Assembly: GCA_017544285.1 (NCBI GenBank)
Contig: JAFYEL010000058.1
Span: forward strand, 1-61,326
Source of the DNA: Lachnospiraceae bacterium
GTDB taxonomy: Bacteria > Bacillota > Clostridia > Lachnospirales > Lachnospiraceae
Reading direction: 5' to 3'
DNA: 61,326 nt
Shown here: positions 23,400 through 32,918 of the stretch, one piece after another
How positions within the stretch are numbered: the stretch's first letter is position 1
Layout of the letters: the number at the start of each line of letters is the position of its first letter
Made by a program: the position numbers and the translations under genes
Notes under the pieces: generated by a model
Told to the model about the DNA's origin: nothing
The model's database searches: none
What the model saw: only the letters and a program-made list of their open reading frames with translations

Positions 23400-25439
23400 A
23401 TGGCTAAGAATAAAGAAAAAGAAACAAAACCGAATAACCTTGAGGCTTACTTCAAAGAGCTTTATGAGAAGGAGAGGGACAAAAACAGGGAGCTGACAGA
23501 ACTTCTGGTGGCTGCCGAGGAGAGAGCGTCGGAGGCCGAGAGAAAGCTTGATGTACTTAAGCAGAGTAAACTCTTCAAGCTGATCAAGCCGTTTCGCAAT
23601 GTGTACGCAAAGCTTCTTGATATAAAGGTAAGGCTTGCCCGACACGGCAGCATCAGGGGTATCATTGCAAAGATAAAGTCGAAGCGGATCGAAAAGCAGG
23701 CCTGCAAGTTCCACGGGACCCTCAGCTTTCCCGATGAAGAAGAGAGGAAGAGACAGAGGGAATACCACTTCGAGCATAACCATCTTTTCAGCATACTTGT
23801 GCCTCTTTACAATACTCCGGAAGGCTTTCTGACACAGATGATAGAATCCGTCACCTGTCAGACCTACGAAAACTGGGAGCTCTGCCTGGCGGACGGTTCC
23901 GATGAGGACCACGCCTATGTGGAGCAGATCGTAAAGCGCTACATAGATGAGGAAAAGAGCGCCGGCAGGGACAGGATCCGTTACATGAGGCTGGATGAGA
24001 ACCGGGGTATTTCAGGAAACACCAACAAATGCTGTGAAATGGCCACCGGAGATTACATATCCCTTCTGGATCATGACGATGTGCTGCACCCCTCAGTGCT
24101 CTTTGAATACGCAAAGCGGATCGAGGAAACGGATGCGGACTTTATCTACTGTGATGAGACCACCTTCTGCGATGACAATATAGATAAGATGATAACCCTT
24201 CATTTCAAGCCGGATTTTTCTCCGGACAATCTGAGGGCCAATAATTATATCTGTCATTTCAGTATGTTCAGGGCCTCACTTCTTGAGGGAATGGAGCTGT
24301 TCCGTTCACAGTTTGACGGAAGCCAGGACCATGATATGATCTTAAGGCTCACCAGGGCGGCAAAGCGTATAGAGCATGTGCCAAAGATCCTTTACTACTG
24401 GCGTTCCCACGAGGCATCCGTGGCATCCGGCATCGAGGCAAAGACCTACGCCATAGACGCGGCAAAAAATGCTGTCCTTGACGATCTGGAGTGCAGGGGT
24501 ATCCACGGTGCAAAGATCGAGAGCACCAGAGCCTTCGCCACCATCTTCAGGATACGCTATCCCCTGAACGGAAATCCTCTGATATCCATAGTCATACCCA
24601 ACAAGGATCATTTGGAGGATCTTAAGCGCTGTATCGAATCCATAGTGACCAAGGCCAGCTACGAAAACTACGAGCTGGTGGTGGTTGAGAATAATTCAAA
24701 GAGTAAGGAGATCTTTGCATATTATAAGGAGCTGGCGAAGACTCTCCCCAATTTCCGTCTGGTGACCTACAAGGGCGCCTTTAACTATTCGGCGGTATGC
24801 AATCTGGGAGTGAAGAATGCAAAGGGCGAATACATCCTGCTGCTGAACAACGACACCCAGGTGATCTCCAGAAATTTCATGGAAGAGCTGCTGATGTACG
24901 CCCAGAGAGAGGATGTGGGCGCCGTCGGAGCCAAGCTCTATTTCGGCGATCACAAGATACAGCATGCAGGCATCGTCATCGGTCTGGGTGCTCACAGAAG
25001 CGCCGGCCACACCCATTACGGCCTTTCAAAGGATAACCTGGGATACATGGGAAGGCTTTGCTATGCCCAGGATGTGACTGCGGTAACGGGGGCCTGCCTG
25101 ATGGTGAAAAAATCCCTGTATGACCGGGTCGGAGGCCTGGAGGAAAAACTTTCCGTGGCTTTGAATGACGTGGATTTCTGTCTGAAGCTTCGCAGAGAGG
25201 GGCTGCTGAATGTGTTCACCCCCTTTGCCGAGCTCTTCCACTTTGAATCGGTATCCCGCGGCACCGATTCGGCAGAGGACGAAAAAAACGCCAAAAGATA
25301 TCAGAAGGAATGCGACTTTTTCAAGGATAAATGGAAGGCCGAGCTGGAGGCCGGGGATCCCTATTACAACCCCAACTTTTCCCTGGATCACAGCAATTAC
25401 ACCCTTAAGGCCGCACCAATGGCACAGGTTGGAGAATGA
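23400..25439 (+). CDS. Tandem-domain GT2 glycosyltransferase
   Basis: This 679-residue protein has a charged, probably coiled-coil N-terminus (about residues 1-65), then two GT-A domains. Domain 1 (about 125-360) has FSILVPLYNTPEGFL, RGISGNTNKCC, SLLDHDDVLHP with the DxD, and YYWRSHEASVA. Domain 2 (about 385-640) has ISIVIPNKDHLEDLKRC, VVVENNS, ILLLNNDTQV, IQHAGIVIGLG, VTGACLMVKKSLYDRVGGL and ALNDVDFCLKLRREG. Dual-domain GT2 enzymes of this kind build rhamnose-containing wall polysaccharides in Firmicutes, which agrees with the rml genes upstream. Both active sites look intact, unlike the preceding gene. The ribosome binding site before 23400 is weak. Confidence 0.88.
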   Translation: MAKNKEKETKPNNLEAYFKELYEKERDKNRELTELLVAAEERASEAERKLDVLKQSKLFKLIKPFRNVYAKLLDIKVRLARHGSIRGIIAKIKSKRIEKQACKFHGTLSFPDEEERKRQREYHFEHNHLFSILVPLYNTPEGFLTQMIESVTCQTYENWELCLADGSDEDHAYVEQIVKRYIDEEKSAGRDRIRYMRLDENRGISGNTNKCCEMATGDYISLLDHDDVLHPSVLFEYAKRIEETDADFIYCDETTFCDDNIDKMITLHFKPDFSPDNLRANNYICHFSMFRASLLEGMELFRSQFDGSQDHDMILRLTRAAKRIEHVPKILYYWRSHEASVASGIEAKTYAIDAAKNAVLDDLECRGIHGAKIESTRAFATIFRIRYPLNGNPLISIVIPNKDHLEDLKRCIESIVTKASYENYELVVVENNSKSKEIFAYYKELAKTLPNFRLVTYKGAFNYSAVCNLGVKNAKGEYILLLNNDTQVISRNFMEELLMYAQREDVGAVGAKLYFGDHKIQHAGIVIGLGAHRSAGHTHYGLSKDNLGYMGRLCYAQDVTAVTGACLMVKKSLYDRVGGLEEKLSVALNDVDFCLKLRREGLLNVFTPFAELFHFESVSRGTDSAEDEKNAKRYQKECDFFKDKWKAELEAGDPYYNPNFSLDHSNYTLKAAPMAQVGE

Positions 25440-25897
25440 TGATGAATACTTTACAGGAGATATTAGGCAACAGAATGCTGATGACGGCAATAGCCGCATG
25501 GGCCATTGCCCAGGTCATAAAGACCCTGGTGTTTTTTGCCGTGAACAAGGAGCTTGATCTTTCGAGGCTGACGGGGGACGGAGGAATGCCCAGCGCACAT
25601 TCGGCCACGGTCACCGCGCTGGCGGTGAGGGCCTGCATAGAATACGGACCCGGCTCGGGTGTGTTCGCGGTGGCGGCCATCCTTGCGGTGGTGGTAATGC
25701 ATGACGCCATGGGCGTGAGACGCGAGAGCGGAAAACATGCTCAGGCTATAAATGAGTTGGTGGATCTGCTGGATCTTTTGAATCCCGATATCCAGATGGA
25801 TGTGAAGCTCAAGGAATTCATAGGACATACGCCGTCGCAGGTGGTGGCGGGAGCCGTGCTCGGACTCATTGTTGCCTGCGTTTCGGGAATGCTGTGA
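25436..25897 (+). CDS. Divergent PAP2-family membrane protein (YuiD/DUF212)
   Basis: This small protein of about 150 residues has four to five hydrophobic segments. It carries the divergent PAP2 signatures GGMPSAHSATVTAL, DAMGVRRESGKHAQAIN and EFIGHTPSQVVAGAVLG, which hold the His and Arg residues of the phosphatase-like site. Members are thought to act on lipid or prenyl phosphates, but a defined reaction is not known. Three in-frame ATGs occur in a row (25436, 25439, 25442). The GGAGA at 25431 best suits the third. It overlaps the end of the GT2 gene, so it may recycle the lipid carrier of this operon (inference). Confidence 0.88.
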   Translation: MMMNTLQEILGNRMLMTAIAAWAIAQVIKTLVFFAVNKELDLSRLTGDGGMPSAHSATVTALAVRACIEYGPGSGVFAVAAILAVVVMHDAMGVRRESGKHAQAINELVDLLDLLNPDIQMDVKLKEFIGHTPSQVVAGAVLGLIVACVSGML

Positions 25898-25934
25898 TAC
25901 ACGATAATATGCAATAAGAAAAAAGGAGAGTAAT

Positions 25935-26573
25935 ATGAAGATCGCACTTATCAATGAAAACAGTCAGGCAGCAAAGAACGGGATCATCGAGAAAGCCCTG
26001 AAGAAGGTGGTAGAGCCCATGGGACACACCGTGGTAAACTACGGTATGTATACCGCTGAGGATGAGGCACAGCTCACCTATGTACAGATCGGTATCCTTG
26101 CTGCGGTACTTTTGAATTCAAAGGCTGCAGACTATGTCATCACCGGCTGCGGAACAGGAGAGGGCGCAATGCTCGCCTGCAATTCCTTCCCCGGAGTTAT
26201 CTGCGGACACGTGGAGAGCCCCCTGGATGCCTACACCTTTGCACAGATCAACGACGGAAACGCCATCGCCATTCCCTTTGCCCTGGGCTTCGGATGGGGC
26301 GGAGACCTGAATCTTGAGTATATATTTGAGAAGCTTTTCTGCGAGGAGAGCGGACAGGGTTATCCCAGGGAGAGAGCCGTTCCCGAAAAGAGAAACAAGA
26401 AGATCCTGGATGAGGTCAAGACCGTTACCTACAGGAATCTTACCGACATCCTTCCTGAGCTGGATCCCGAACTTGCAAAGGGAGCCTTTGCCGGCGAGAA
26501 GTTCTCCGAGCTCTTCTTTAAGGATTGCAAGGATGAAAAGATCGCTGAAGCCGTAAAAAAGATCATGGGATAA
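25935..26573 (+). CDS. RpiB/LacA/LacB family sugar-phosphate isomerase
   Basis: This 212-residue protein is related to ribose-5-phosphate isomerase B and galactose-6-phosphate isomerase. The block VITGCGTGEGAMLACNSFPGV corresponds to the phosphate-binding and catalytic loop (Cys in GCGTGEG), and ICGHVESPLDAYTFAQINDGNAI is the second conserved block. It is longer than typical RpiB (about 150 residues), with a helical C-terminal extension after GFGWGGDLNL. The exact substrate is not predictable. It has an AAAGGAGAG ribosome binding site and may have its own transcript; no clear terminator follows. Confidence 0.85.
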   Translation: MKIALINENSQAAKNGIIEKALKKVVEPMGHTVVNYGMYTAEDEAQLTYVQIGILAAVLLNSKAADYVITGCGTGEGAMLACNSFPGVICGHVESPLDAYTFAQINDGNAIAIPFALGFGWGGDLNLEYIFEKLFCEESGQGYPRERAVPEKRNKKILDEVKTVTYRNLTDILPELDPELAKGAFAGEKFSELFFKDCKDEKIAEAVKKIMG

Positions 26574-26585
26574 AAAAAATCGGGC

Positions 26586-26614
26586 TTGAAAAAGGAACGA
26601 ACAGTTATTATAAT
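26586..26614 (+). promoter_or_regulatory. Strong sigma-A-type promoter for the large secreted protease
   Basis: TTGAAA (26586-26591) and TATAAT (26609-26614) are separated by exactly 17 bases, one mismatch from consensus overall. The leader is about 59 bases, with AGGAGGAG before the start at 26680. Confidence 0.7.
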
Positions 26615-26679
26615 TCTATTCAAAAATAGCTGTTACAATATTAACAACAGGATATTATCAACAAAAAGGAGGAGTAAAA

Positions 26680-29600
26680 ATGAGATTCAGGGAACTGAAG
26701 GCAAAGCTCGCATGCGTGCTGGCCGTGTCCATGCTTTTCGGCACGAATACCGTTCAGCTTATGGCAGCAGAACCTTATGAGGAAGCAGCTTTTGTTGAGA
26801 CAGAAGCTGTAATGGAAGATGTGGCTGATGTCGAGCAGGCACCGGAGGCTGTTGCAGCCGAAGAGCCTGAAGCAGCAGAGCCCACGGCTGAAGAAGCTGT
26901 TCAGGAAGAGGTCGTTACCGCCTCTGCCGAAGAGGATGCCGTAGGCGGCGAGGAGATCAATATAGAGATCAATCAGGGCTTCTCCCTTCATGAAAAGAAG
27001 GATATGTTAAAGTCTGATTCCCTCACCTACATGAGCAATTTCGTGGCCGGGAAGGCCACTGCCGTTATGTTTTCGGTAGCTGCTGACACAGAAGAAGCAG
27101 CCAAGGAAAAGGTTAAGAACTGGAAGCTGTACTACAAGCCGGTTGACAAAGATGGTAATGAGGGCAACGCTGAGGTTACCTGGGATAAGCTGGCTGATGA
27201 AGCTGAGTTTAAAAAATACTATGATGAAAACTCAAACACAGTCAGTGGAAACATCATGGTGGTTGCATCCCTTAAGACCGGTCCTTCAAAGGGAAAATAT
27301 ACCTTCTATCTTGATGACGCAGATGGAAAGAATATAGCAAAGATGGGCAATATCGACTTTTACGATACACAGCCCCTCAACATTCTTGCTGTGCCCGTAA
27401 CCGCATATTACAGCAAGTCCGCAAACCCTGAGGGAGGCGGATGTCCCGCTGATCAGGCAGAAAAGCCTGTTCCCTGCGGTGAGAAGTGGAATACCACGAT
27501 AGCCGATGTTAAGAAGTACCTGTCGGATGTATATCCCGTAGCCGAGATCAACGTCGATGAGGGCCATGCCATAGATGCCGGCACCGCCGAGTATGATATG
27601 TGTACCGATGACGGTCAGAAAAAGCTCTGGGAGGAGGCCTGCAAGCTCCAGAGCAAGAACAAGGAGACCGGAAAAGACAAGTATGATATAATCCTTGCCT
27701 TCGTTATGTATCGTCAGGATGCAACCGGCTGCGGACAGGGCTATACCTATGGAAAGCCCGCAAATATCATTACCCTTATGGATAAGGATATGCTTCCCAC
27801 CGTTGCCCATGAGATCGCGCACTGCTATGAAGTAGGTGATGAGTACGACGGCGGAAGCTATAACTACAGAGTAAATAATGTACCTCTTGAGTATAAGTCC
27901 AACGGACGTGACAAGGTGACCGGAGAAGCAGTCAGCGATACTACTGAGTACACCATGAAGAATATAGGCGCTTACGAAAAAGATCAGAGCAAGTATTACT
28001 GGCTTTCCGGCGGACAGTACCAGAAAGGCCTTGGCGGAAAGACCGTTATGGACGGTAAGAGCGATATAGCCGACAACGGAAGCGGCGGAGTGGTTTATCC
28101 CTCACTGCATCCCTACATCCTCAGCGAAAAGGAATTTGTACATTTTGCAGTTGACGATAATAAAAAGGCTTATCCCACCCTCAGCTACATGGGCTCCGGA
28201 TATTCAGGAGATAAATTCTATTATTTCACCACCAGCGTTATCTGGGACCACCTTCTTGATCAGTTCCTTGTAAAGTCAAAGAAGGCAGAGAACGGTGAAG
28301 AGAACAACAACGGCGCTACCGTAAGCGCTGATGATATGGATCTTTACTATGACGAAGGATACCGTGAGGGTTCTTCAAGGATGGTAGAGGTTGCCGGAGA
28401 AGTGCTGTATGACTCCGTAAGCGATAACGCAACCGTCAGCGGGTGCGTTGTGGATCCTATGTTCTCCTATCAGGGCGACCTTTCCTACATAGAGTATTTT
28501 GAGGATGAGGAAAAAGATATCCCTAAGGATGATCGTTTTATTTTCGCAGCTATTGGCAAGGACGGCAAGGTTATGAAATCCCCCGTTGACGGAGAGGAAG
28601 CCACCGTTGAGTTCTACGGCGGTAACTTTAACTCCGCAATGCCTGCTCCTGCAAAGGGAAGCGGTTTAAAAGACAAGAGATATCAGGACTTCTGCGAGTT
28701 TGCCTTTGATGCAGAGTATCCCGAAGGCACCGATATGTTCGTGGTTGTAAAAGAGAATGACTTCGATTCAAAGAAGGTATACAAGAAGACCGATAAGTCA
28801 GTCCTCTGGTACAGGGATACTCCCGACAAGATCATTGACGGTGAGCTTAAGGACGTACAGCAGAGCAAGGATAAGTTCAGCTTCTCCTGGGATGCTGCAG
28901 CATACGACGAAAATGACAATGCTACAACTAAGAACCTGTACACCATGATCTACTTTGCTCCTCAGGGAGATGACGGCGACGTATACTTCATCGAGGATGG
29001 CGATTATGAGAAAGACTTCGGAGCAGCAAATAACGGTGTTGCATCCTTCAGCTTTAATCCTTCGGAGTACACTGACAATATCAACGACAAGGCATATGCA
29101 TGGATCAAGGTATCCGATGGTGTAAACGGCCTGGATCTTTACACTGATGAGTTTGAGGGCGGTGCTACCGAGGAAAAGGCAGCAGCCGCAACCGAGAAGC
29201 TCATCGCTTCAATGACCCTTGATAAGAAGGATCCCAACTACAAGACCGAGCAGAAGGTTAATGTATGGGGCGCTGTAGGCGATACCGTAAGTACCTGCGT
29301 AGCTATCAAGAAGAACAAGGTTAAGAGCATTACCCTTGATTACGACAAGAACAAGGGCGTATCAGAGAACAAGGCTACTCTCAATGCCAAGACAAAGCTC
29401 ACCGGCTTCAAGGGCTACACTGTAGCAATTTCTGATGTTGTTCCTGTAGCAAACATTTCCGAGAAGGCTTCAAAGAAGGTAGATAAGGCCGTAGACAAGG
29501 CTCAGAAGAAGGCCAACAAGACTCTGAAGAGGAAGAACGTACTGACTATTCCTACCATCAAGAACGTGGATTCCTACAAGCTGGTATTTACAGAGGCAGA

Positions 29601-30015
29601 AGGAAAGAGCGGTGTTACCGTTACGGTTGTCAATGTTCGCTTCGACAAGAAGGAACTTAAGGGCACCAAGATCTCAAAGGAAGCGGTTGTTTCCGCTAAC
29701 AATGTATCCGAGAACGCAGTACCCGCATCCGAGACCGCATGTGTGGCAGTGAAGGACAACATTATCACCCTTGGAACCATGCCTTACAAGAACAGATTCG
29801 TAGGCGGTTACTGGATGGTCGGCAAGACTCCCATCACAAAGATCGGAGTTACCACTGCTGCTAAGAGCGGCAAGGTTCAGCTCAACGCAGTAGTGAACAA
29901 GAACGGTACCATCACCTTCGCACTTGCTCCCGAAAATGTAAAGAAGGGAAGCGTTAAGCTTACCTACTGCCTGAACGGCAAGAAATACAAGGCAAGTATC
30001 AAGGTGACCAAATAA
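26680..30015 (+). CDS. Large secreted zinc metalloprotease, M64-like motif, with Ig-like C-terminus
   Basis: This 1111-residue exported protein has a signal peptide (cleavage near AEPYEE, residue about 29). A Glu/Ala/Val-rich acidic linker spans about residues 30-95. A catalytic region holds HEIAHCYEVGDEY, with Zn ligands His377 and His381, the catalytic Glu378 and Asp387 as a possible third ligand; the HExxH-x5-DEY pattern is that of M64 (IgA peptidase-like) proteases. Further beta-rich domains follow, including Lys/Val-rich Ig-like repeats in the last 250 residues, ending in CLNGKKYKASIKVTK. Similar ends occur in the protein at 519-1451. The large size and signal peptide point to action on proteins outside the cell. 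The target is unknown, and the M64 assignment rests only on this motif. Confidence 0.72.
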   Translation: MRFRELKAKLACVLAVSMLFGTNTVQLMAAEPYEEAAFVETEAVMEDVADVEQAPEAVAAEEPEAAEPTAEEAVQEEVVTASAEEDAVGGEEINIEINQGFSLHEKKDMLKSDSLTYMSNFVAGKATAVMFSVAADTEEAAKEKVKNWKLYYKPVDKDGNEGNAEVTWDKLADEAEFKKYYDENSNTVSGNIMVVASLKTGPSKGKYTFYLDDADGKNIAKMGNIDFYDTQPLNILAVPVTAYYSKSANPEGGGCPADQAEKPVPCGEKWNTTIADVKKYLSDVYPVAEINVDEGHAIDAGTAEYDMCTDDGQKKLWEEACKLQSKNKETGKDKYDIILAFVMYRQDATGCGQGYTYGKPANIITLMDKDMLPTVAHEIAHCYEVGDEYDGGSYNYRVNNVPLEYKSNGRDKVTGEAVSDTTEYTMKNIGAYEKDQSKYYWLSGGQYQKGLGGKTVMDGKSDIADNGSGGVVYPSLHPYILSEKEFVHFAVDDNKKAYPTLSYMGSGYSGDKFYYFTTSVIWDHLLDQFLVKSKKAENGEENNNGATVSADDMDLYYDEGYREGSSRMVEVAGEVLYDSVSDNATVSGCVVDPMFSYQGDLSYIEYFEDEEKDIPKDDRFIFAAIGKDGKVMKSPVDGEEATVEFYGGNFNSAMPAPAKGSGLKDKRYQDFCEFAFDAEYPEGTDMFVVVKENDFDSKKVYKKTDKSVLWYRDTPDKIIDGELKDVQQSKDKFSFSWDAAAYDENDNATTKNLYTMIYFAPQGDDGDVYFIEDGDYEKDFGAANNGVASFSFNPSEYTDNINDKAYAWIKVSDGVNGLDLYTDEFEGGATEEKAAAATEKLIASMTLDKKDPNYKTEQKVNVWGAVGDTVSTCVAIKKNKVKSITLDYDKNKGVSENKATLNAKTKLTGFKGYTVAISDVVPVANISEKASKKVDKAVDKAQKKANKTLKRKNVLTIPTIKNVDSYKLVFTEAEGKSGVTVTVVNVRFDKKELKGTKISKEAVVSANNVSENAVPASETACVAVKDNIITLGTMPYKNRFVGGYWMVGKTPITKIGVTTAAKSGKVQLNAVVNKNGTITFALAPENVKKGSVKLTYCLNGKKYKASIKVTK

Positions 30016-30046
30016 TAAGGGAATCTTAAAAAAGTGCCGAAGGGTA

Positions 30047-30075
30047 TTGACACAGAGGCCGAAGGATGGTATCCT
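30047..30075 (+). promoter_or_regulatory. Promoter of the trp operon T-box leader
   Basis: A perfect TTGACA (30047-30052) and TATCCT (30070-30075) are spaced by 17 bases. Predicted +1 is near 30082, just upstream of the T-box stem I. A second TTGACA at 30075-30080 has no -10 at proper distance. Confidence 0.6.
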
Positions 30076-30084
30076 TGACAAAAT

Positions 30085-30398
30085 TTAATATACTAAACCG
30101 TTGAAGCGGAGATAACGGCGATGATGCCTCTACAGAGAGCCCGGATGGTGAGATAAGGGTGGGAAACAAGTCGTCAAATGGACCGCTGAGGGCGCAGTCA
30201 ACAGCGTGTAAACGCCCAGTATTCTGCGACGTGGGGCATACGTCAGTTGCCGGGGATATGAAGGTATCCCGCTAAGTGCACGGAGTCATTTCCGTGAATC
30301 AAGGTGGCACCGCGGATAGTGCCTCTGGTCTCGTACCACAGGTGTATTTATTCGTCCTTGACAGAGCTATAGCTATAGCTCTGTCAGGGACGTTTTTT
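30085..30398 (+). promoter_or_regulatory. Tryptophan-specific T-box riboswitch leader
   Basis: This leader RNA binds uncharged tRNA-Trp and switches transcription of trpDCFBA on. The T-box core AAGGTGGCACCGCGG is at 30301-30315. Stem I has the conserved AGAGAG (30134-30139) and GGGTGG motifs. Its base pairs AGCGG (30105-30109) with CCGCT (30183-30187). Just inside this helix is the codon TGG (30179-30181) followed by A, the position of the specifier, so it reads Trp. AAGG of the T-box (30301-30304) can pair with CCTT (30356-30359) to form the antiterminator, in competition with the terminator hairpin. This matches the downstream tryptophan genes. Confidence 0.93.
30353..30398 (+). terminator. 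T-box regulated terminator
   Basis: The two arms 30353-30372 and 30373-30392 are fully complementary apart from one G-T pair and form a long hairpin. Six T residues follow (30393-30398). Its 5' arm contains the CCTT that the antiterminator would take up. Confidence 0.9.
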
Positions 30399-30436
30399 AT
30401 TGGAATCGATCAGAAGGTATCAAAGGAGGAAGAAAA

Positions 30437-31459
30437 ATGATCAAGGAAGCAATCGTAAAGATCGTAAACAAAGAGGACCTTACATACGAAGAGGCATATA
30501 CGGTAATGAATGAGATAATGAGCGGTCAGAGCACCCCCACCCAGAATGCCGCATTTCTGGCCGCACTTTCCACAAAGAGTGCAAGGGCAGAGACCGCAGA
30601 CGAGATCGCAGGCTGCGCGACGGCCATGAGAGAGCATGCGAAGAAGGCAGAGCTCGGAAAAGGACTTTTCGAGATAGTTGGAACGGGCGGAGACAACGCC
30701 GGAAGCTTTAACATTTCCACCACCTCGGGACTGGTAGCCGCGGGAGGCGGAATGAGGGTCGCAAAGCACGGCAACAGGGCGGCATCCTCAATGTGCGGAA
30801 CGGCTGACTGTCTGGAGGCACTGGGAGTGAACATCCGTCAGAACCCCGAGAGATGCAGGGAGCTTCTGGACGAGGCCGGCATGTGCTTCTTCTTTGCACA
30901 GGAGTATCACACTTCCATGAAATACGTGGGGGCTATAAGAAAGGAGCTGGGATTCAGAACAGTGTTTAACATCTTAGGACCCCTTACGAACCCGGGAAAG
31001 CCCGATATGCAGCTTCTGGGAGTATACGATGAGTATCTGGTTGAGCCCCTGGCACAGGTGCTGGCCGACATGGGAATAGTCAGAGGCATGGTGGTATACG
31101 GAATGGACAGGCTGGACGAGATATCCATGAGCGCTCCCACCAAGGTATGCGAGATAAGGGACGGATGGTTTAAGTCCTACATGATAAAGCCCGAGGATTT
31201 CGGTTTTGAGCGCTGCACAAAGGATGAGCTGAAGGGCGGAAGCCCCGAAGAGAACGCAGCCATAACCAGGGCGATCCTGGCAGGAGAGACCGGACCCAAG
31301 AGAAACGCGGTGCTCATGAATGCCGGGGCATCCCTTTACATAGGCGGCAAGGCCGATTCCATGAAGGAAGGCATTAAGCTGGCAGCGGAGATAATCGATT
31401 CGGGAAAGGCAAAGGCAGCCCTTGAGAAGATGATAGAGGTGAGCAACAGGCCGGAGTGA
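30437..31459 (+). CDS. trpD: Anthranilate phosphoribosyltransferase
   Basis: TrpD transfers phosphoribose from PRPP to anthranilate in tryptophan synthesis. The 340-residue protein has the PRPP-binding block [18 protein letters not shown] (from about residue 79), [21 protein letters not shown] and the [10 protein letters not shown] motif, all family-specific. It is not fused to a TrpG glutaminase domain. It is the first gene after the T-box leader and has the strong AAAGGAGGAAG ribosome binding site. The genes for anthranilate synthase (trpE and trpG), which normally precede trpD, are not here. Confidence 0.97.
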   Translation: MIKEAIVKIVNKEDLTYEEAYTVMNEIMSGQSTPTQNAAFLAALSTKSARAETADEIAGCATAMREHAKKAELGKGLFEIVGTGGDNAGSFNISTTSGLVAAGGGMRVAKHGNRAASSMCGTADCLEALGVNIRQNPERCRELLDEAGMCFFFAQEYHTSMKYVGAIRKELGFRTVFNILGPLTNPGKPDMQLLGVYDEYLVEPLAQVLADMGIVRGMVVYGMDRLDEISMSAPTKVCEIRDGWFKSYMIKPEDFGFERCTKDELKGGSPEENAAITRAILAGETGPKRNAVLMNAGASLYIGGKADSMKEGIKLAAEIIDSGKAKAALEKMIEVSNRPE

Positions 31460-31539
31460 TACCGGTGTCAAAGATGCCGATTCGCCGGATATGCCATCCC
31501 CGGAACCGTTAGGAGCAGGATAGTATCGGAGGAAAGCTG

Positions 31540-32322
31540 ATGAACATATTGCAGGAGATCGCAGTTCACGCGAGAAAAAGAACCGAGCAGGCAAAGAATT
31601 TTGTCGGTGACAATGAGATAAAGATAAAGGCAAGGGCTTTGGATAAGCGCGGATTCGAATTTGAAAAGGCGCTCAAAAAACCCGGTATGAGCTTTATATG
31701 CGAGTGCAAAAAAGCATCCCCCTCAAAGGGAGTCATAGCAGAGCGTTTTGACTACCTGGGAACGGCAAAGGATTACGAGAGAGCCGGAGCCGATTGCATA
31801 TCGGTGCTTACCGAGCCTAACTGGTTCCTGGGCAGCAACGAGTATCTCAGCGACATCTCCGGTGAGGTGGGGATCCCCTGTCTTCGCAAGGATTTCACCA
31901 TCGACAAATATATGATCTACGAGGCAAGGCTTCTGGGAGCTTCCGCAGTATTGCTGATCTGTTCCCTCCTGACACAGAATGAGCTTAAGGAATACATCTC
32001 CGTCTGTGACGAACTGGGACTTTCGGCTCTGGTGGAGACCCACGATGAGGAAGAGGTTAGGATGGCCCTGGACTCCGGTGCCAGAGTCATCGGCGTCAAC
32101 AACAGGAACCTGAAGGATTTTTCCGTCGATACAAAGAACAGCGAGAGACTCAGAAATCTGGTGCCTGACAGCGTCAGCTTTGTATCCGAGAGCGGTGTGA
32201 AGTCATCGGAGGATGTGAGGATACTGAGAGAGCTGGGAGCCGATGCGGTGCTGGTGGGTGAGATACTCATGAGAGCCGAGGACAAGGGACAAAAGCTTCG
32301 GGAGCTTTCGGGAAAGAGATGA
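31540..32322 (+). CDS. trpC: Indole-3-glycerol phosphate synthase
   Basis: TrpC decarboxylates and closes the ring of carboxyphenylamino-deoxyribulose phosphate. The 260-residue TIM barrel has FICECKKASPSKGVIAERFD (catalytic Lys in CECKKASPSKG), CLRKDFTIDKYMIYEARLLGA, GVNNRNLKDF and the phosphate-binding SESGVKS. It lies about 80 bases after trpD with an AGGAAAG site, and overlaps trpF by 4 bases. It is a stand-alone enzyme, not fused to TrpF as in E. coli. Confidence 0.96.
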   Translation: MNILQEIAVHARKRTEQAKNFVGDNEIKIKARALDKRGFEFEKALKKPGMSFICECKKASPSKGVIAERFDYLGTAKDYERAGADCISVLTEPNWFLGSNEYLSDISGEVGIPCLRKDFTIDKYMIYEARLLGASAVLLICSLLTQNELKEYISVCDELGLSALVETHDEEEVRMALDSGARVIGVNNRNLKDFSVDTKNSERLRNLVPDSVSFVSESGVKSSEDVRILRELGADAVLVGEILMRAEDKGQKLRELSGKR

Positions 32323-32918
32323 CTGAGATAAAGATGTGCGGACTGTCGCGGCTTTGCGACATCCGGTGGGCAAATGAGATAAGGCCGGAATTTGTGGGCT
32401 TCGTTTTTTTCAAAAAGAGCAGCCGGTATGTGAGCCCCCAAAAGGCGGCGGAGCTGAAGGCGGCACTTTACGCCGGAATAAAGGCTGTGGGAGTTTTTGT
32501 AAACGAGGATCCAATGGAGGTGGCCCGTCTTCTAAACGAGGGGACCATAGACCTGGCCCAGCTTCACGGCAGCGAGGATGAGGATTATATCAAAAGCCTG
32601 AGAGCTCTTACGGAAGGAAAACTGATACAGGCCTTTGTGGTAAAGAGCGAAGCTGATCTGGAAAGGGTAAAAAAGAGCAGCGCGGATCTGGTACTGCTGG
32701 ATGCGGGAGCCGGTGACGGAAAGACTTTTGACTGGAGCATTTTGGCAAAGATGGACAGGCCTTATTTCCTGGCGGGAGGACTGGACCCCGGAAATGTGAA
32801 AAAAGCCGTTGAGCTCTGCCATCCCTACGGAGTGGATGTGAGCTCGGGTATAGAGACGGACGGCTTTAAGGATAAGGATAAGATGACGGAATTTGCAAAG
32901 GAGACAAGAAATGGCTGA
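32319..32918 (+). CDS. trpF: Phosphoribosylanthranilate isomerase
   Basis: TrpF carries out the Amadori rearrangement of phosphoribosylanthranilate. The 199-residue barrel has [12 protein letters not shown] with the catalytic Cys, [33 protein letters not shown], and the C-terminal [15 protein letters not shown] and GVDVSSGIE phosphate-binding loops. All fit TrpF. The start overlaps trpC by 4 bases and the end overlaps trpB by 8 bases. Confidence 0.95.
   Translation: MTEIKMCGLSRLCDIRWANEIRPEFVGFVFFKKSSRYVSPQKAAELKAALYAGIKAVGVFVNEDPMEVARLLNEGTIDLAQLHGSEDEDYIKSLRALTEGKLIQAFVVKSEADLERVKKSSADLVLLDAGAGDGKTFDWSILAKMDRPYFLAGGLDPGNVKKAVELCHPYGVDVSSGIETDGFKDKDKMTEFAKETRNG

Noticed and set aside
30075-30094. 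Second TTGACA with TATACT close behind, as the trp promoter
   Set aside because: The spacing is only 8 bases. The TTGACA at 30047 with TATCCT at 17 bases is a better fit.
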